Shown: piece by piece, positions 38,041 to 49,599 of the stretch
Layout: each line of letters begins with the position of its first letter
Numbering within the stretch: the first letter of the stretch is position 1
Assembly (NCBI GenBank): GCA_963585895.1
Contig: OY757904.1
Span: forward strand, 1,725,907-1,789,906
Direction of reading: 5' to 3'
Origin: Sepioteuthis lessoniana
Lineage: Eukaryota; Mollusca; Cephalopoda; Myopsida; Loliginidae
DNA: 64,000 nt
Position numbers and translations under genes: made by a program
Notes under the pieces: model-generated
The model's input: the letters and a program-made list of their open reading frames with translations, nothing else
Database searches by the model: none
Told to the model about the DNA's origin: nothing

Positions 38041-39387
38041 TACACTCCCGACCAAAAGTATGAGATCATCCTGAACTGTTTTTGAAAGATCATAAAAAGG
38101 CTAATTTTATATATTTGACTTGATAAATCCATCAATACATGCAAACCTTTATATAAATTCCAACATTTTTTTTTTTCAAGAAGCATTATAGATTTATTTG
38201 CAAAAGCTTTGCATAGTTTGTTACGAGCAAATGCCATTTCTGAACTATCGAGCAGAAGTTTACAAATGTTTCCATTCCACTGCTTATTAGAGGTTTAATT
38301 TAATTTAGATTAACGTGTGTCCGAAATTAATTTTCAGAAAAAATTAAAATATTAAGAAGTAAACTGATGAAGTTTGAAAAAAGAGCCCTACCAGAAATTT
38401 AAATATGGGACAATTAAAAAACCGCTAAGAAAAAATAAGTTGAAAAGACTTCAGTGGATACAACAGCACAAGGATTTGACTTTACAAGATTTGGAAAAAG
38501 CTTCTTGGGATTGATGAGTCCAAATTTGAGCTCTTTGGGTATAAACAAAGAGTCTTTCTCAGACAAAAACTCTTCGTACGAGAATCAGTGAAAATTACAG
38601 TGTGTTAACTTAAGTATGGTAATGCTGCTGTAATGGTGTAGGGATATTTTCGAGATGAGATTTGATAGCGACTGTTTAAATGAAAGGCATTATTCGAAAG
38701 AAAAAGTAACAGACAATACTGCAGAAGCAGGAAAATCTTATGGGACAAACTTTTGTTTTGCCACCAAATAAGGATCCAAATATAGCTCAAAACTGTATAC
38801 AATTCATGTAAAATCAAGAGAGGATAAGGGAATTTTGCAAATATTGACTTGGCCACTTAATCTCTTGATCTTTCATCAATTAAACTAAACTGGGATTAAA
38901 CTGATCAAAGGGAACTGCCTAAGAATAAGCAAGAGTTGTTTACACATTGCTTTGAAATCACTTCCATCAACATATTTTTCAAGTTACTAGCAAGAATGCT
39001 AAGAATTTATTTTGATCTAAATTATTGCATAAAAGTTAGTTGGCGACCATAGACAAGGGCGACCAGAAGGCTCCCTTTTCAAAAGCTACTACATCGAGGT
39101 GTAGGATAGGGCGATACTCCTTTCCCTGGATTGCTCTACTTTACCCCGATACGTACCTTATATTGCTGAATGTTAAGCAAGGAGGTATCAAGTCTTTGGT
39201 ATGACGCGACCTGGGATTGAACCCAGGTCTCCCGGACCATTGGACCACTCTACTCACTAGACCAATGAGCCGGTTTATGCAAAAAAAAAAAAATGATTTC
39301 TTCAGACATGAATAAATCTTGATTCATTTTTTTTTTTATTTCAGAGGAAAAATTCAAAGTTTTTCCAAAATTTTGTTCGGTAGTGCA
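38041..39387 (+). mobile_element. Tc1-like DNA transposon relic
   Basis: Left end CACTCCCGACCAAAAGT and right end (reverse complement) CACTACCGAACAAAA form terminal inverted repeats. AT runs flank both sides and hide the TA duplication. Forward reading across frames gives a Tc1 transposase: LKRLQWIQQHKDLTLQDLEK, DESKFELFGYKQRVFLRQK, YGNAAVMVWGYF and, further on, PSTYFSSYQECREF. The conserved DESKFELFG (with a catalytic Asp) is visible in shifted frame, and the SPDLSPIE block is degraded. A tRNA-SINE interrupts its 3' part. It is inactive. Confidence 0.85.
39035..39275 (-). mobile_element. tRNA-derived SINE inserted in the Tc1 relic
   Basis: Minus-strand reading from 39275 gives GGCTCATTGGTCTAGTGAG (A-box-like) and CCTGGGTTCAATCCCAGG (T-arm with B box), resembling a tRNA head, possibly of the proline type. 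An unrelated body follows (ctactttaccccg... in plus sense) ending near 39035. The surrounding Tc1 sequence continues on both sides (attgcataaaa / tatgcaaaaa), and these may be a decayed target duplication. It is a different SINE family from the one at 18973. Confidence 0.68.
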
Positions 39388-39399
39388 TATATATATATA

Positions 39400-40240
39400 T
39401 ATCATCATAATGTCGCACTGCTCGCACGGATTTCCCTAGCGCTCTCTCTCTCTCTCTCTCTCTCTCTCGCCATCCGTCTCTCTATCCTCCATCCCTTCCG
39501 GCTGTTCTTCCAGAGGTTACACATCCTGTGTCTGTACGGAACTATTACAGAAAAGCGGGTTGTCCTACATTTGTGCGCGTCCGTGCGATGGGGTCCATAG
39601 GGGAAACGTCGCTTATGAATTCGTCCTCACTCCTCCAACACTGTCCCGCATCTAATTTGGCTGGTCTTAGCGTGGTAGATTGCCGTAAAGCTGCTGGTTT
39701 GTGGAATGTTGCTTCCAGGATTTTTCTAATATAGCCCGTAGTATCCTTGAGCAATGGCTGTCAATCTTTTTTCTCAAAACGCTTAGTCAGCATTCCAGCA
39801 GTATGGATCCGACTACTGCTTGGAAAAATTGCGTTTTATTTTGTCGGATAGGTCTGAATTCCATATGACCGATAGCCTATCGATAGCTGTTCATGTTTTC
39901 GCTTGTTGCGTATTGATGTCATTTTCAGCAGATGAGACGCTTCTTCCGAAGTAGGTGAACTTGTCCATTAGTTTCAGAGAGCCACCATTTAGTGTGGAGA
40001 TATCGCCACTTTGATTAAAGCACATGTACTCCGTTTTGTCTGCGTTCACATGGAGGCCTATGCTGCCTGCTCTAGATTATGCAGCAGGGATTCAGCCTGG
40101 TCAGGTATATTTGCCAGAAGCAGAATATGTCATCAGATGAGTCCGTGTCTGTAATAGTGTTCGTGCGGGGTATCTTCTGCTTCTTTGCATTTTCCAATGT
40201 AAAGGCCATTTATTTTATTCCTTAAATCTATCGACGAAAG
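39400..40240 (-). pseudogene. RTE-type LINE fragment, third copy
   Basis: Minus-strand reading gives NGLYIGKCKEAED, a degraded catalytic box SSDDI, then SIGLHVNADKTEYMCFNQS, GDISTLNGGSLKLMDKFTYF and a KTRSVFEWHD-like thumb remnant. Next are ILEATFHKPAALRQSTT and HCWRSEDEFISDVSPMDP. The 3' end lies near 39400, where RERVRE codons have become a GA tract (39440-39468) followed by a tatgatgat tail. It is 5'-truncated at about 40240 beside an AT run and frameshifted. Confidence 0.88.
39440..39468. repeat. (CT)n microsatellite within the RTE 3' end
   Basis: It lies where the RTE copy at 11340-11360 has only 'ggagagagaggg', so the tract is an expansion of element sequence. Confidence 0.9.
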
Positions 40241-40449
40241 ATTATATATATATATATATATATAATTTTTTTCCTAATTATAGTCTGGTGTTTTCTTTGA
40301 AAACATATTATGTAATCCTTAGCTTATGTAAAACATCATGTACTTGAATGCATATGAAAAAAGACATTTTTTCTGAATGCTTCATATTCGTATGTGAAGA
40401 ATAAATGTATATTTTAGAAGCTTAAATAAAAACAATAATCTGGAAGATC

Positions 40450-40700
40450 ATATGGTGTAACGTTTATTCTCGTTGGAAGTGGAGACGGTGACCTAAGTTC
40501 AAATCTTGGCTATTTGCATTCACATAGCGCTAATACCCTTGAAAAAGGTAAGAATCCAACTATTCTCCTTCAAGTTACTGATAAATAGTAAGGCAGACTG
40601 GTCTTTTGAACCTTGGTATGGCAACCGATCTTGGAGAAGGAAAACTCTTAAAAATTGACCTTCAGTGATAAGGGGCTACTAAATACATAAATCAAGAAAT
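40450..40700 (+). mobile_element. SINE-S copy
   Basis: Shared blocks with the 50385 copy are the B-box-like 'ctaagttcaaatcttgg', then 'cttgaaaaaggtaagaat', 'tatggcaaccgatcttgg', 'gagaaggaaaactctt' and a 'ggggctactaaataca' tail. The length of about 250 bp and an internal B-box-like sequence suggest a SINE. No flanking duplication was identified. Confidence 0.65.
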
Positions 40701-42859
40701 AAAAAACTGGAATTTAATCTATAATTTAATATAAACGTTTATATGTCAGATTCATTTCTTTCTACAACATAAATGTATGTAGATTTATTTACAAAAATGC
40801 AACTCGTTAACGTATCGGTTTATTTTGACCAAAAAAGCATTTGATAAACCTGTTATTAGTGCTGTCACCTCACTCTACACTGTCCTAACAAGTTATTCAA
40901 AAATATTATTTCTTTCATCATTCTTCAGAGTTAGAATAATAATAGCATTTGGAAAGTTTAATATCGAGAAAATTCTCAATACATAAAAAGTAACCTACCG
41001 AAAAATGTTTGGTCAATGAACCTTTTTTTGCAATTAATATATGTTACATATAGAGGATGAATCAACTAAAACGTCGTGTTAATAGCATCACGAATTTGAA
41101 GAAAAAGTTAAATTGTTTGAACACATTTAGTGATAATAATGACTCTTTTCAAAGTTATCTACCAACATTTTTCATGTTAGTGTGTGGGGGGGATATCAGT
41201 AATTCAACTTACATTTGTTAAAAAATTGACGCTTTTTGATCTTGGAAATATTTAGATTGATGTACCTCCGAGTCGAGAAAACAAACAAAAATAATCAGCT
41301 CTACCCCTTCATTTCCATCACCTCCAGGTCCACTATAATTCATAGAGGTAGTATCTATTAAGACTCCATCTCTCGGTCAAATAAACCTATTTGAAAAGTA
41401 TGATTATTTCCTAGGAATACTTTCTGCATTATTTGTATTTAACAGGAATACTTGCTACCATATGAGTGTATTCAAATAAATGATCATTATAATTATGTTC
41501 AAATTTTTATAAATGGGTCAAATTTTGGCATTAAATAACCATTAGAGTTTAATATGCAGTTAAATAAACCAAACTAAACAAAAACAGAAGTAGATTCGTA
41601 TTTACATCAGTTTTACATAATAATAATAAAATAATTTCACGAGTTTTCATTTAATTCTACAATTATCACAATAAAGCTAACTTCGCAAAATTTCTTGTTT
41701 AAGAAAAATCAAAAAGAATTTTTAAAAATGCAAGAGGTTGGTATCTTGTATTTTAAAATCAATTTTCTTGGTAGTGTAATACAAAAATGTTACTAAGAAT
41801 AAAAATTCTCTGTAAGTTGACAGATTTTATCGAAATTGCTTCAATTTTAAAGAAATGTTAAAATGGTCATTTTGTACCAAGATCCCACTCAATAATATTA
41901 AGGGCACCATGTGACGGCGTGTTCTTTTAAATGAACGAATTATTTCAAGTAAGAATTTATGTAAAATGAATTATATCCCAATGAGCCACAAAATAATCGA
42001 GTTATTCTAAATCCTTTTGTCTTAACTCGTCCATTCAACTTCTTTATTTATTTATTTGTTTTAATCTATTTTCTCGTTAAACAAGAAATAAGACCCTCTT
42101 TCATACTTTGGCAGTATTAGTATTAAATGTGTTTACATTGCTCTTCTTGTAAATATCTGGTGTATTACTTAAATCTCACTTGTTCATTTTATCAAATCTG
42201 GTATAAGCCAAACATAGAAAATAATTCAGTAAGAAAGATTATATTATGTAAATCGTGTAAATAGCATACCTATCTTGAAAATGATCAATTAACATTCTGT
42301 CTTTTACCAACGCTTATGCACCAAATTTTAATACTAATAGGAAATATATAACCATTTCTACCAGGAGATAAGCTGTTTTATTTCTCTTTTCTTTTTCTCT
42401 TGTTCTATTTTAATTTTCCATTAACCTTTTCTATTCTATTTTGACCAAGTCCACTTAAGTGTTTTATAATTCTGTTCTACGCTGCTTTCTATTTCAGAGG
42501 TTAACAACAATCTTGACATAGATTATTCAAGATGAAAGAAGATTCAATGCTAATAACTTCGTCGATATTTTCAATCAGAATTGTGAATAATTTGATTTCT
42601 CGAAATAGTTCCAATGTCAACGGTCAAATTAAATAATCAACAAAAGCCTTTTAATGGTTGCTTCCATGAGAAGATGTTTCTGGGATCAGGAGAATTGAAT
42701 TACAGTATAATCGTTTAATAGTCAAATTCTGAACAAAATTATGAGAAATGTTTATGTAGAATTCTGTGCTATTGTGTTAAGTCTATAAAGTGTCAATTTG
42801 GGTCTGATTTAAGGGCTGTCTTATAACTGTTAAGTTAATAACAACAATTTGAAAATATG

Positions 42860-42860
<1 letters not shown>
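40701..42860. other. AT-rich spacer, nothing recognised
   Basis: No coding or repeat signal was assigned on either strand in about 2.1 kb. Confidence 0.5.

Positions 42861-42898
<38 letters not shown>
42861..42898. repeat. (TTA)n microsatellite, 3' tail of minus-strand LINE-A
   Basis: About 13 TTA units directly 3' (on the minus strand) of the LINE-A fragment that follows. Confidence 0.9.
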
Positions 42899-43800
42899 TG
42901 ACAGTTCTTTACACCAGCGTTAGCTGATGGATTTCCAGAGAAGTTTGAGTTACAGCAAGTCTCCTCAAGTCTCCTGGATTCTTTTCAGTATTCTGGCAGA
43001 TCTTGATAATACTGTAGTCTAGATGGTCTCCACTTGTCCTCTTATTTCCATGTCTTCTGATCCTTTTACCAATCCTTTGGGAATTGTTCCGAGTGCGCCA
43101 ATTACAATTGATATCACAGTCACCTTCATGTTCCATAGCTTTTTTGAGTTCTCTTGCAAAATCTTGGTTCTTACCTCTCTTTTCGCTTTCTTTTAATTTT
43201 ACTCAGTGGTTTGCCGAGATAGCAGAGTCTACGACTCGGCAGGTTCTCTTTTTTCCTTTCTTTATTTTATTTATTTATTTTTTTTTTTTTTTTTTGTTTT
43301 GTTTTTGTTTTTTTTTTGATTATTACTAGGTCTGGTCGTCTGGCTTAGATTAGGTGTTCAGTTCGTATCTCAAAATCAGAATTTTGTGTGTCTCATTCTC
43401 CAGTATAGATCCTGGTTTGTTCAGATAACACTTATTCGTATGGTGAAATTTCATTTTCTTGCACAATTCCCAGTGGATCACCTTCCCTACCCAGTTGTGT
43501 TTAGTCATATTCTTTTTGCGCGATTTTGCTACATTCGCTTATTATGTGATTGAACGTTTCGTCTCTATCACCTGCATTTGTTGCGTCTTATTTATTTTTG
43601 CTTAAACATAGTTAGTTCTTATGGTGTTATTTGTGCTGCTGTCAGAAGAGATTCAATTTCTCTTTTAAGGTTTCCCTTTCTTAGCCAACGCAAGTTTTCT
43701 CGTGTGAGATTTTGCTTGTTTGTCGCGTGAAACATCTTTACAGTTTTTCTTCCTATTTTTCTTTTCTAGTTATTGTTGTTCTGTTGATCTTTGCGTTGTT
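42899..43800 (-). pseudogene. LINE-A 3' fragment
   Basis: Minus-strand reading gives remnants of SHTRKLALAKKGNLKRE and an NHKRM..N..KRI knuckle region near 43540. After a T-run-filled gap come TCRVVDSAISANH.VKLKES, EKRGKNQDFARELKK and, in the next frame, NTEKNPGDLRRLAVTQT. The VDFAVPADHR block reads VDSAISANH here. It ends 3' in the TTA tail. Confidence 0.8.
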
Positions 43801-43834
43801 TGAGAAAGGAATAATAATAATAATAATAATGACA

Positions 43835-44065
43835 ATAAAATTGTGAAACATGTGGGGGGATAGTGATAAAAATTGTCATTGTTGCGCTTTGAAATGTCCC
43901 CAAAGGCTTGGAAAAAGGATTGGAACAACTGAAAGAATCGACACCATCCAGACCACAACATTTTTAAGATAGGTTAAAATACCGAAAAGAGTCATGGAGA
44001 CCAGAAAGGAGTTGCTGTCACTCAGACTCCAATGAAAGTCCACTAGGTAAACCTAATGTAAGAAA
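43835..44065 (+). pseudogene. LINE-A extreme 3' fragment
   Basis: Forward reading gives VPKGLEKGLEQLKE, a PSRPQHF block and a RILRRV-type tail (taccgaaaagagtcatggag). It is preceded by a short TAA tract at 43809-43830, which separates it from the minus-strand copy, so the two lie 5' to 5'. Confidence 0.72.
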
Positions 44066-44795
44066 CCCGTAAGGAACTCCTAATAGCAGCACAAGACAGC
44101 GCCATAAGAACCAATCATATCAAAGCGAGAATAGATAAGATAAGATAAGACTCAACAAAATAGCAAATGCAGGCTATGTGGTGACAGAGATGAAACCATC
44201 ATTCATATAATAAGCGAATGCAGCAAATTAGCACAGAGGGAGTATAAGGCGAGACACGACTGGGTCGGCAAGGTGATTCATTGGGAAATGTGTAAGAAAC
44301 TTAAATTCGACCATACTAACAAATGGTATATGCACAACCCAGCACCTGTCCTAGAAAATGCCACGCCTATGGGACTTTAACATACAAACGGATCACATAA
44401 TCCCGTCCAGAAGACCGGATTTAATAATAATCAACCAAAAAAAAAAAGAAAACTTGCAAAATAGTCGACTTTGCTGTCCCGGCTGACCACAGAATAAAAC
44501 TGAAAGAATGTGAAAAGAGGGATAAGTACCTCGATCTTGCTTGGGAATTGAAAAGACTGTGGAACATGCAGGTGACAATTATACCAATTGTAACTGGTGC
44601 GTTTGGAACAGTAACTAAAGGATTGCTAAAGGGACTGGAGGACTTGGAAGTTGGCGGACGAGTGGAGACCATCCAAACGACAGCATTGTTGAGAACGGCC
44701 AGAATACTAAGAAGAGTCCTGGAGACTTGAGGAGACTTGCTGTCACACTCCAGTGAAAAACCATCGGCTAACGCTGATGTAAAAAGCTCTATTGA
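44066..44795 (+). pseudogene. LINE-A 3' fragment, well preserved tail
   Basis: Forward reading gives AAQDSAIRTNHIKARID, HIISECSKLAQREYKARHDW (across one frameshift) and KFDHTNKWYMHNPAPVLEN. The DHLI..RPEDRI segment (single-copy) follows, then IVDFAVPADHRIKLKECEKR, NMQVTIIPIVTGAFGTVTKG, LLKGLEDLEVGGRVETIQTT and ALLRTARILRRVLET. It is the best local reference for the LINE-A C-terminus: a CCHC-type knuckle followed by an about 100-residue conserved domain. It ends in a (TAA)n tail at 44800-44851. Confidence 0.88.
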
Positions 44796-44796
44796 G

Positions 44797-44799
<3 letters not shown>

Positions 44800-44849
<50 letters not shown>

Positions 44850-44851
44850 CT
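44800..44851. repeat. (TAA)n LINE-A tail
   Basis: About 17 TAA units after the LINE-A 3' end. Confidence 0.92.
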
Positions 44852-45044
44852 GATGCATGTATGAGGATATACCAACAACCGGATGCAAATAAAAGCAAAA
44901 CTATTTCGGAGTAAAATATGAGAATGAAAAGAACATTACAGAAATACCAAATAGATAAATTACATTGCTAAAGAATAACCAGGACTCAAAGAAGATCCTG
45001 AGGCGATAATACACCTGGAATCGCTCAGAGAAACATTGAAAAAA

Positions 45045-46690
45045 GTACCGAGTTAGAAATCTGCTGGCTATAATGGCATGCATCAATTCTGGCTATAAAA
45101 ATTCACCTCAATCCACGACAGCCTGATTGATGCTTAGAATAAACAAATGTACCCAAATGGATGACAAAATGGAATACTACCCTGATCCAAAAATACCTCC
45201 AAGAAGAAACGATTCCGACAACAACAGGCCGATAACGTGTCTACCAGTGATGTGGAAAATCTTTAAAATACTGATAAGGGAATAGATCTATAACTCACTA
45301 GTAATCGGTGGACTGTTTCTCGAAGAACTGAAAGTATGCCACAGAAGAAAAGGGGAACAAGTGATCAACAGTACATTAATCAGTACATCCACAAGAAGAC
45401 GAAAGCGAGGCAGAAAAATGTAGCCATGGCGTTGATTGACTACAAAAAGACTTATGATATGGTCCTACAAAGCTGGATGAAAGATTGTCTATCCGACAAA
45501 ATCATAAACACGGAAGCTATGAAAAACTGGAAAGTGGAATTGACTACAGGACGAAAACTTTTAGTTGAGGTTAAAATTCAGTGCGGTATATTCCAGGGAG
45601 ATGCATTTCCACCATTACTTTTTTTTAATAGAAATGATGCCTCTCAATTACTTTATTTAGAAACTGCACTGGGGGCAAGAAATTTGCTAAATGGCAAGAA
45701 AACATTAATCACATTATATGCATGGGTGACATAAAGCTGTTTGAAAACGCTAAGCAATAAGAATATTCAGTCAGGATATAGGAATGGAATTTAGCATGGA
45801 AAAATGTAACATGCTGATAATGAGAAGTGGGAAAACGAATAATGGATGAAGTAGAACTGCTAAGGGAGAATAAGAACGTTCGGAGAAAAGAAAAATTACA
45901 AGTACTTTGGAATATTGGAAGTGAATACCGTCAAACAAGTGAAGATGGAAAATAAAATAAATAAGAGTATCTTAGATGAACGAGAAAACTTCACGAAACC
46001 AAGCTCATTAAAGAGATAAACACCTGGGCTGCCCACCCCCACCTTGTAAGAGACTAGGAAGCGTTCTTAAAATTGGCCAGGGGACAAGAAAGCTGATCCC
46101 GATGTGCAAGGCTTTACATCCAAAAGATGACACAGACATATATGTCAAGAAAAAAAGAAGGAAGAGGAGTCGCCAACATTGAAAATAGCATCAATGAATC
46201 AATATGACGACTCAAAGATTACATTAAAAAGAGTAAAGAAAGACTAATTACAACGACCAGAAACAGCGGTAACAACAAAATGGAAGAAAAATAATTGTTG
46301 CGATATTTCAAGCAACAAACTGACGAAATCTCACATTAGATGACATGAACATGTCTAAGAAATTGAAAGCTTTAAAGAGAAACTGAATCTCATCAAATAG
46401 CTGAACAAAGCAACTTCATGAGGACCAATAATATTGAAGCTAAAATTGATAAAATGCAACAGAATAACAAGCGTAGGATACGTTGTGACAAAGACGAAAC
46501 GATTAATCATATAATCAATGAATATAGGACATTTACAGAGAAGGAGTAAAAGACAAAGCTTGACTTGGTGGGAAAAGACGCACCACTGGGATTTGTGCAA
46601 AAAATTGAAAATTGAACATTCTACCAAATGGTATTCACTCATTCCAGGATCCACTCAAGAGAATGAGACACAAAATTCTCGGTGATTTTC
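45045..46690 (+). pseudogene. LINE-A with reverse transcriptase, left of the 55-bp satellite
   Basis: This is the longest LINE-A body here. Forward reading gives, across frames, KFTSIHDSLIDA, EYMPQKKRGTSDQQYINQYI, NVAMALIDYKKTYDMVLQSW and MKNWKVELTTGRKLLVEVKI. RT motif GIFQGDAFPPLLF follows, then NHIICMGDIKLFENA, where the catalytic YMDD has become CMGD. Next are KALHPKDDTDIYVKKKR, the HEKTWTW site in single-copy degraded form (about 46330), RTNNIEAKIDKMQQN, and a knuckle remnant. It enters the 55-bp array at the EIQIDHLI codons. Confidence 0.85.
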
Positions 46691-47945
46691 AGATACAAAT
46701 AGATCACCTAATCCTAAACAGAAAACCTGACCTTGTGCCAATTTGAGATACAAATAGATTACCTAATCCCAAACAGAAAACCTAACCTTGTGCCAATTTG
46801 AGATACAAATAGATCACCTAATCCCAAACAGAAAACCATACCTTGTGCCAATTTGAGATACAAATAGATCACCTAATCCCAAACAGAAAACCTGACCTTG
46901 TGCCAATTTGAGATACAAATAGATCACCTAATCCCAAACAGAAAGCCTGATCTTGTGCCAATTTGAGATACAAATAGATTACCTAATCCCAAACAGAAAA
47001 CCTGATCTTGTGCCAATTTGAGATACAAATAGATTACCTCATCCCAAACAGAAAACCTGACCTTGTGCCAATTTGAGACACAAATAGATCACATAATCCC
47101 AAACAGAAAACCTGACCTTGTGCCAATTTGAGATACAAATAGATTACCTCATCCCAAACAGAAAACCTGACCTTGTGCCAATTTGAGATACAAATAGATC
47201 ACCTAATCCCAAACAGAAAACCTGACCTTGTGCCAATTTGAGATACAAATAGATCACCTAATCCCAAACAGAAAACCTAACCTTGTGCCAGTTTGAGATA
47301 CAAATAGATCACCTAATCCCAAACAGAAAACCAGACCTTGTGCCAATTTGAGATATAAATAGATCACCTAATCCCAAACAGAAAAGCTGACGTTGTGCCA
47401 ATTTGAGATACAAATAGATCACCTAATCCCAAACAGAAAACCAGACCTTGTGCCAATTTGAGATACAAATAGATCACCTAATCCCAAACAGAAAGCCTGA
47501 CCTTGTGCCAATTTGAGATACAAATAGATCACCTAATCCCAAACAGAAAACCATACCTTGTGCCAATTTGAGATACAAATAGATCACCTAATCCCAAACA
47601 GAAAACCTGACCTTGTGCCAATTTGAGATACAAATAGATCACCTAATCCCAAACAGAAAGCCTGATCTTGTGCCAATTTGAGATACAAATAGATTACCTA
47701 ATCCCAAACAGAAAACCTGATCTTGTGCCAATTTGAGATACAAATAGATTACCTAATCCCAAACAGAAAACCTGACCTTGTGCCAATTTGAGACACAAAT
47801 AGATCACATAATCCCAAACAGAAAACCTGACCTTGTGCCAATTTGAGATACAAATAGATCACCTAATCCCAAACAGAAAACCATACCTTGTGCCAATTTG
47901 AGATACAAATAGATCACCTAATCACAGACAGAAAACCTGACCCAG
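46690..47945 (+). repeat. 55-bp satellite array, about 23 units, inside LINE-A
   Basis: The exact 55-bp unit begins gatacaaatagatcacc and ends cttgtgccaatttga. In LINE-A phase it encodes EIQIDHLIPNRKPDLVP plus one base, and LINE-A coding flanks it on both sides. Variant units (for example ccataccttg at 46836 and 47551) repeat at 715 bp, which is 13 units, showing a block duplication. The last unit has the cacagacag / gtgtgaatta variants also present in the two-unit repeat at 20.4 kb. Confidence 0.97.
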
Positions 47946-48290
47946 TGTGAATTAAGTGGATTTTGCCGTTCTGGAAGTTTACTTAATGAAAATTAAAAGA
48001 AAGCCAAAAAATTAACAAGTTCTTGGACCTTTTAAAAGAACTACAAAAGCTATGGGACATGAGGGTGACGGTGATACCAAATATAATTGGTGCACGGGGA
48101 AATGTGTCCCCAAAAGTTTAGAAAGGAGGCTGGAAGAGTTGAAAATAGAAGGTCGAATCCAGACCAAAACTACCACAGCATTGTTATGACAGGCCAGAAT
48201 ACTGAGAAGAGTCCTGAAAACCTGAGAAGAATTGCTGTCACTCCAGTGAAAAATTATCAGCCTAACGCCGATGAGAAAAACTCACAATAA
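47945..48290 (+). pseudogene. LINE-A tail, right of the 55-bp satellite
   Basis: LINE-A continues at once: WILPFWKFT (the VDFAVPADH block), DLLKELQKLWDMRVTVIPNI, IGARGNVSPKV, and NTEKSPENLRRIAVTPVKN in another frame. It ends in the family 3' sequence and short taa/aat repeats at 48286-48300. Confidence 0.85.
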
Positions 48291-48339
48291 TAGTAATAAT
48301 CAAACTCAATATGTTGACTGAACGAACAAAAAGTGAATC

Positions 48340-48715
48340 AATCAACCACTAAGTGCCCAACCCTAACACCGATAAAATACAAATATAGGCATGATATAAT
48401 AGGACAAAATATCCATTAGGAAATGGGGCAAATACTATGGGGTACTAAATTCTGAAAAATGGTATAAACATCAAACTAGTAACCGAGCCCAAAAGAACTA
48501 CTATTTTCTGGGATTTTTCTTTCCAAACTGATAGAAAAATAGAGAAATAGACCAAGTATTGTGGTTAAGGATGATAAAAAAACATACCTTTTAATTGATA
48601 TGGCAATACCAAGAGATAATAACATATCAGTCAAAAACTATTATAAAAACACGTAAATAGAAAGACCTGTAAATAGAAACGGAAAAGATGCGGCACCTTA
48701 AAACTACTGTTGCAT
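48340..48715 (+). pseudogene. LINE-B C-terminal fragment
   Basis: Forward reading gives SEKWYKHQTSNRAQKN, a WDFSFQT-type block and SIVVKDDKKTYLLIDMAIPR, then DNNISVKNYYKN. The order matches the C-terminal domain of LINE-B at 24.1-24.45 kb. It stops at LKTTV near 48715. Confidence 0.72.
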
Positions 48716-48926
48716 TGTCATCTGCTGATTCATGCAGAAATATACATATATATACTGGATACATACCGACGCAATGATAAAAGACGCAGTAATAAACGAC
48801 GCAAGAAGGACTTCTTTAACAATATTTTTACCTCTCACTTTATTGCAAGGGTTCGAAAGGGTTGTTCAAGGTTTGCATATGAGAGGGTGCTGGAGACCGA
48901 ACATAAATTTCATATTTTGACCCCAC

Positions 48927-49375
48927 TGTTATGACTGTCACGTTGTGTCTTTCTTGTTCTCCTGATGTTGGGGTCTACTCCATCGGGGCTTTCCGAGGGC
49001 CCCCTCGGTCGGGTGTGGCCTTCCCTACCACATCTGGTCTCTAACTCTCTGGGAGTCTGCTGACAACTACTTTGGCACCCCAAACTCAACTGAGTTAAAT
49101 AATAATTCAACGCCCACACGATCGCCTACTGGATCTTTGAAATCGGATGTTTAATCGTCATCAAGCGGAAATAACTGTCATGCAGTTCAGAGGTTACTCT
49201 CTTCCGGTGCATCACTGTAGTGGCACAATGGGACCTTCACCTTGTCCCATATCATAAGCCTTAATCCGCCCACGCGATCTCTTTCGATTACTGGCCATTG
49301 GAATGTGTCACTTCCTTCCGGTGTATCACCTTGGAATAGCATTTTTGGGCCGGGTCGAAGGGTCAAAACATAACA
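48927..49375 (-). mobile_element. candidate solo LTR, family 3
   Basis: The ends TGTTATG (48927) and CATAACA (49375) form a 7-bp inverted repeat with TG...CA termini. The flanks are 'ccac' and 'ctac', a target duplication with one mismatch. The interior is GC-richer than its surroundings and lacks coding signal. On the minus strand AATAAAG occurs outside it near 48840, so part of an internal region might also be present at 48730-48926. Confidence 0.45.
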
Positions 49376-49599
49376 CTACTACCGTGCCTGTAAGAGTTGG
49401 AGCTTTGGATAAGATTAAAAAAAAAGGATTGATAAACAGATCCCAAAAATACAAAACTTGCACTGCTCATCTCTGTAAAAAGTAACACCCGAATGTATAG
49501 ATGAAACATAGAATGCATATATAATTACAACCTTCCTTTACTCTACGCGTCTTCGGTAAAAAGACCTTGTAAAGGACGAAAGATATATGGCATAAGAGA

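Noticed and set aside
39190..39275. Functional tRNA gene on the minus strand
   Set aside because: The head is followed by SINE body and lies inside a Tc1 relic; acceptor-stem pairing is not convincing.
46690..47945. CRISPR-like or coding repeat protein
   Set aside because: No spacers. The 55-bp unit shifts frame each time and meets stops, so no repeat protein results.
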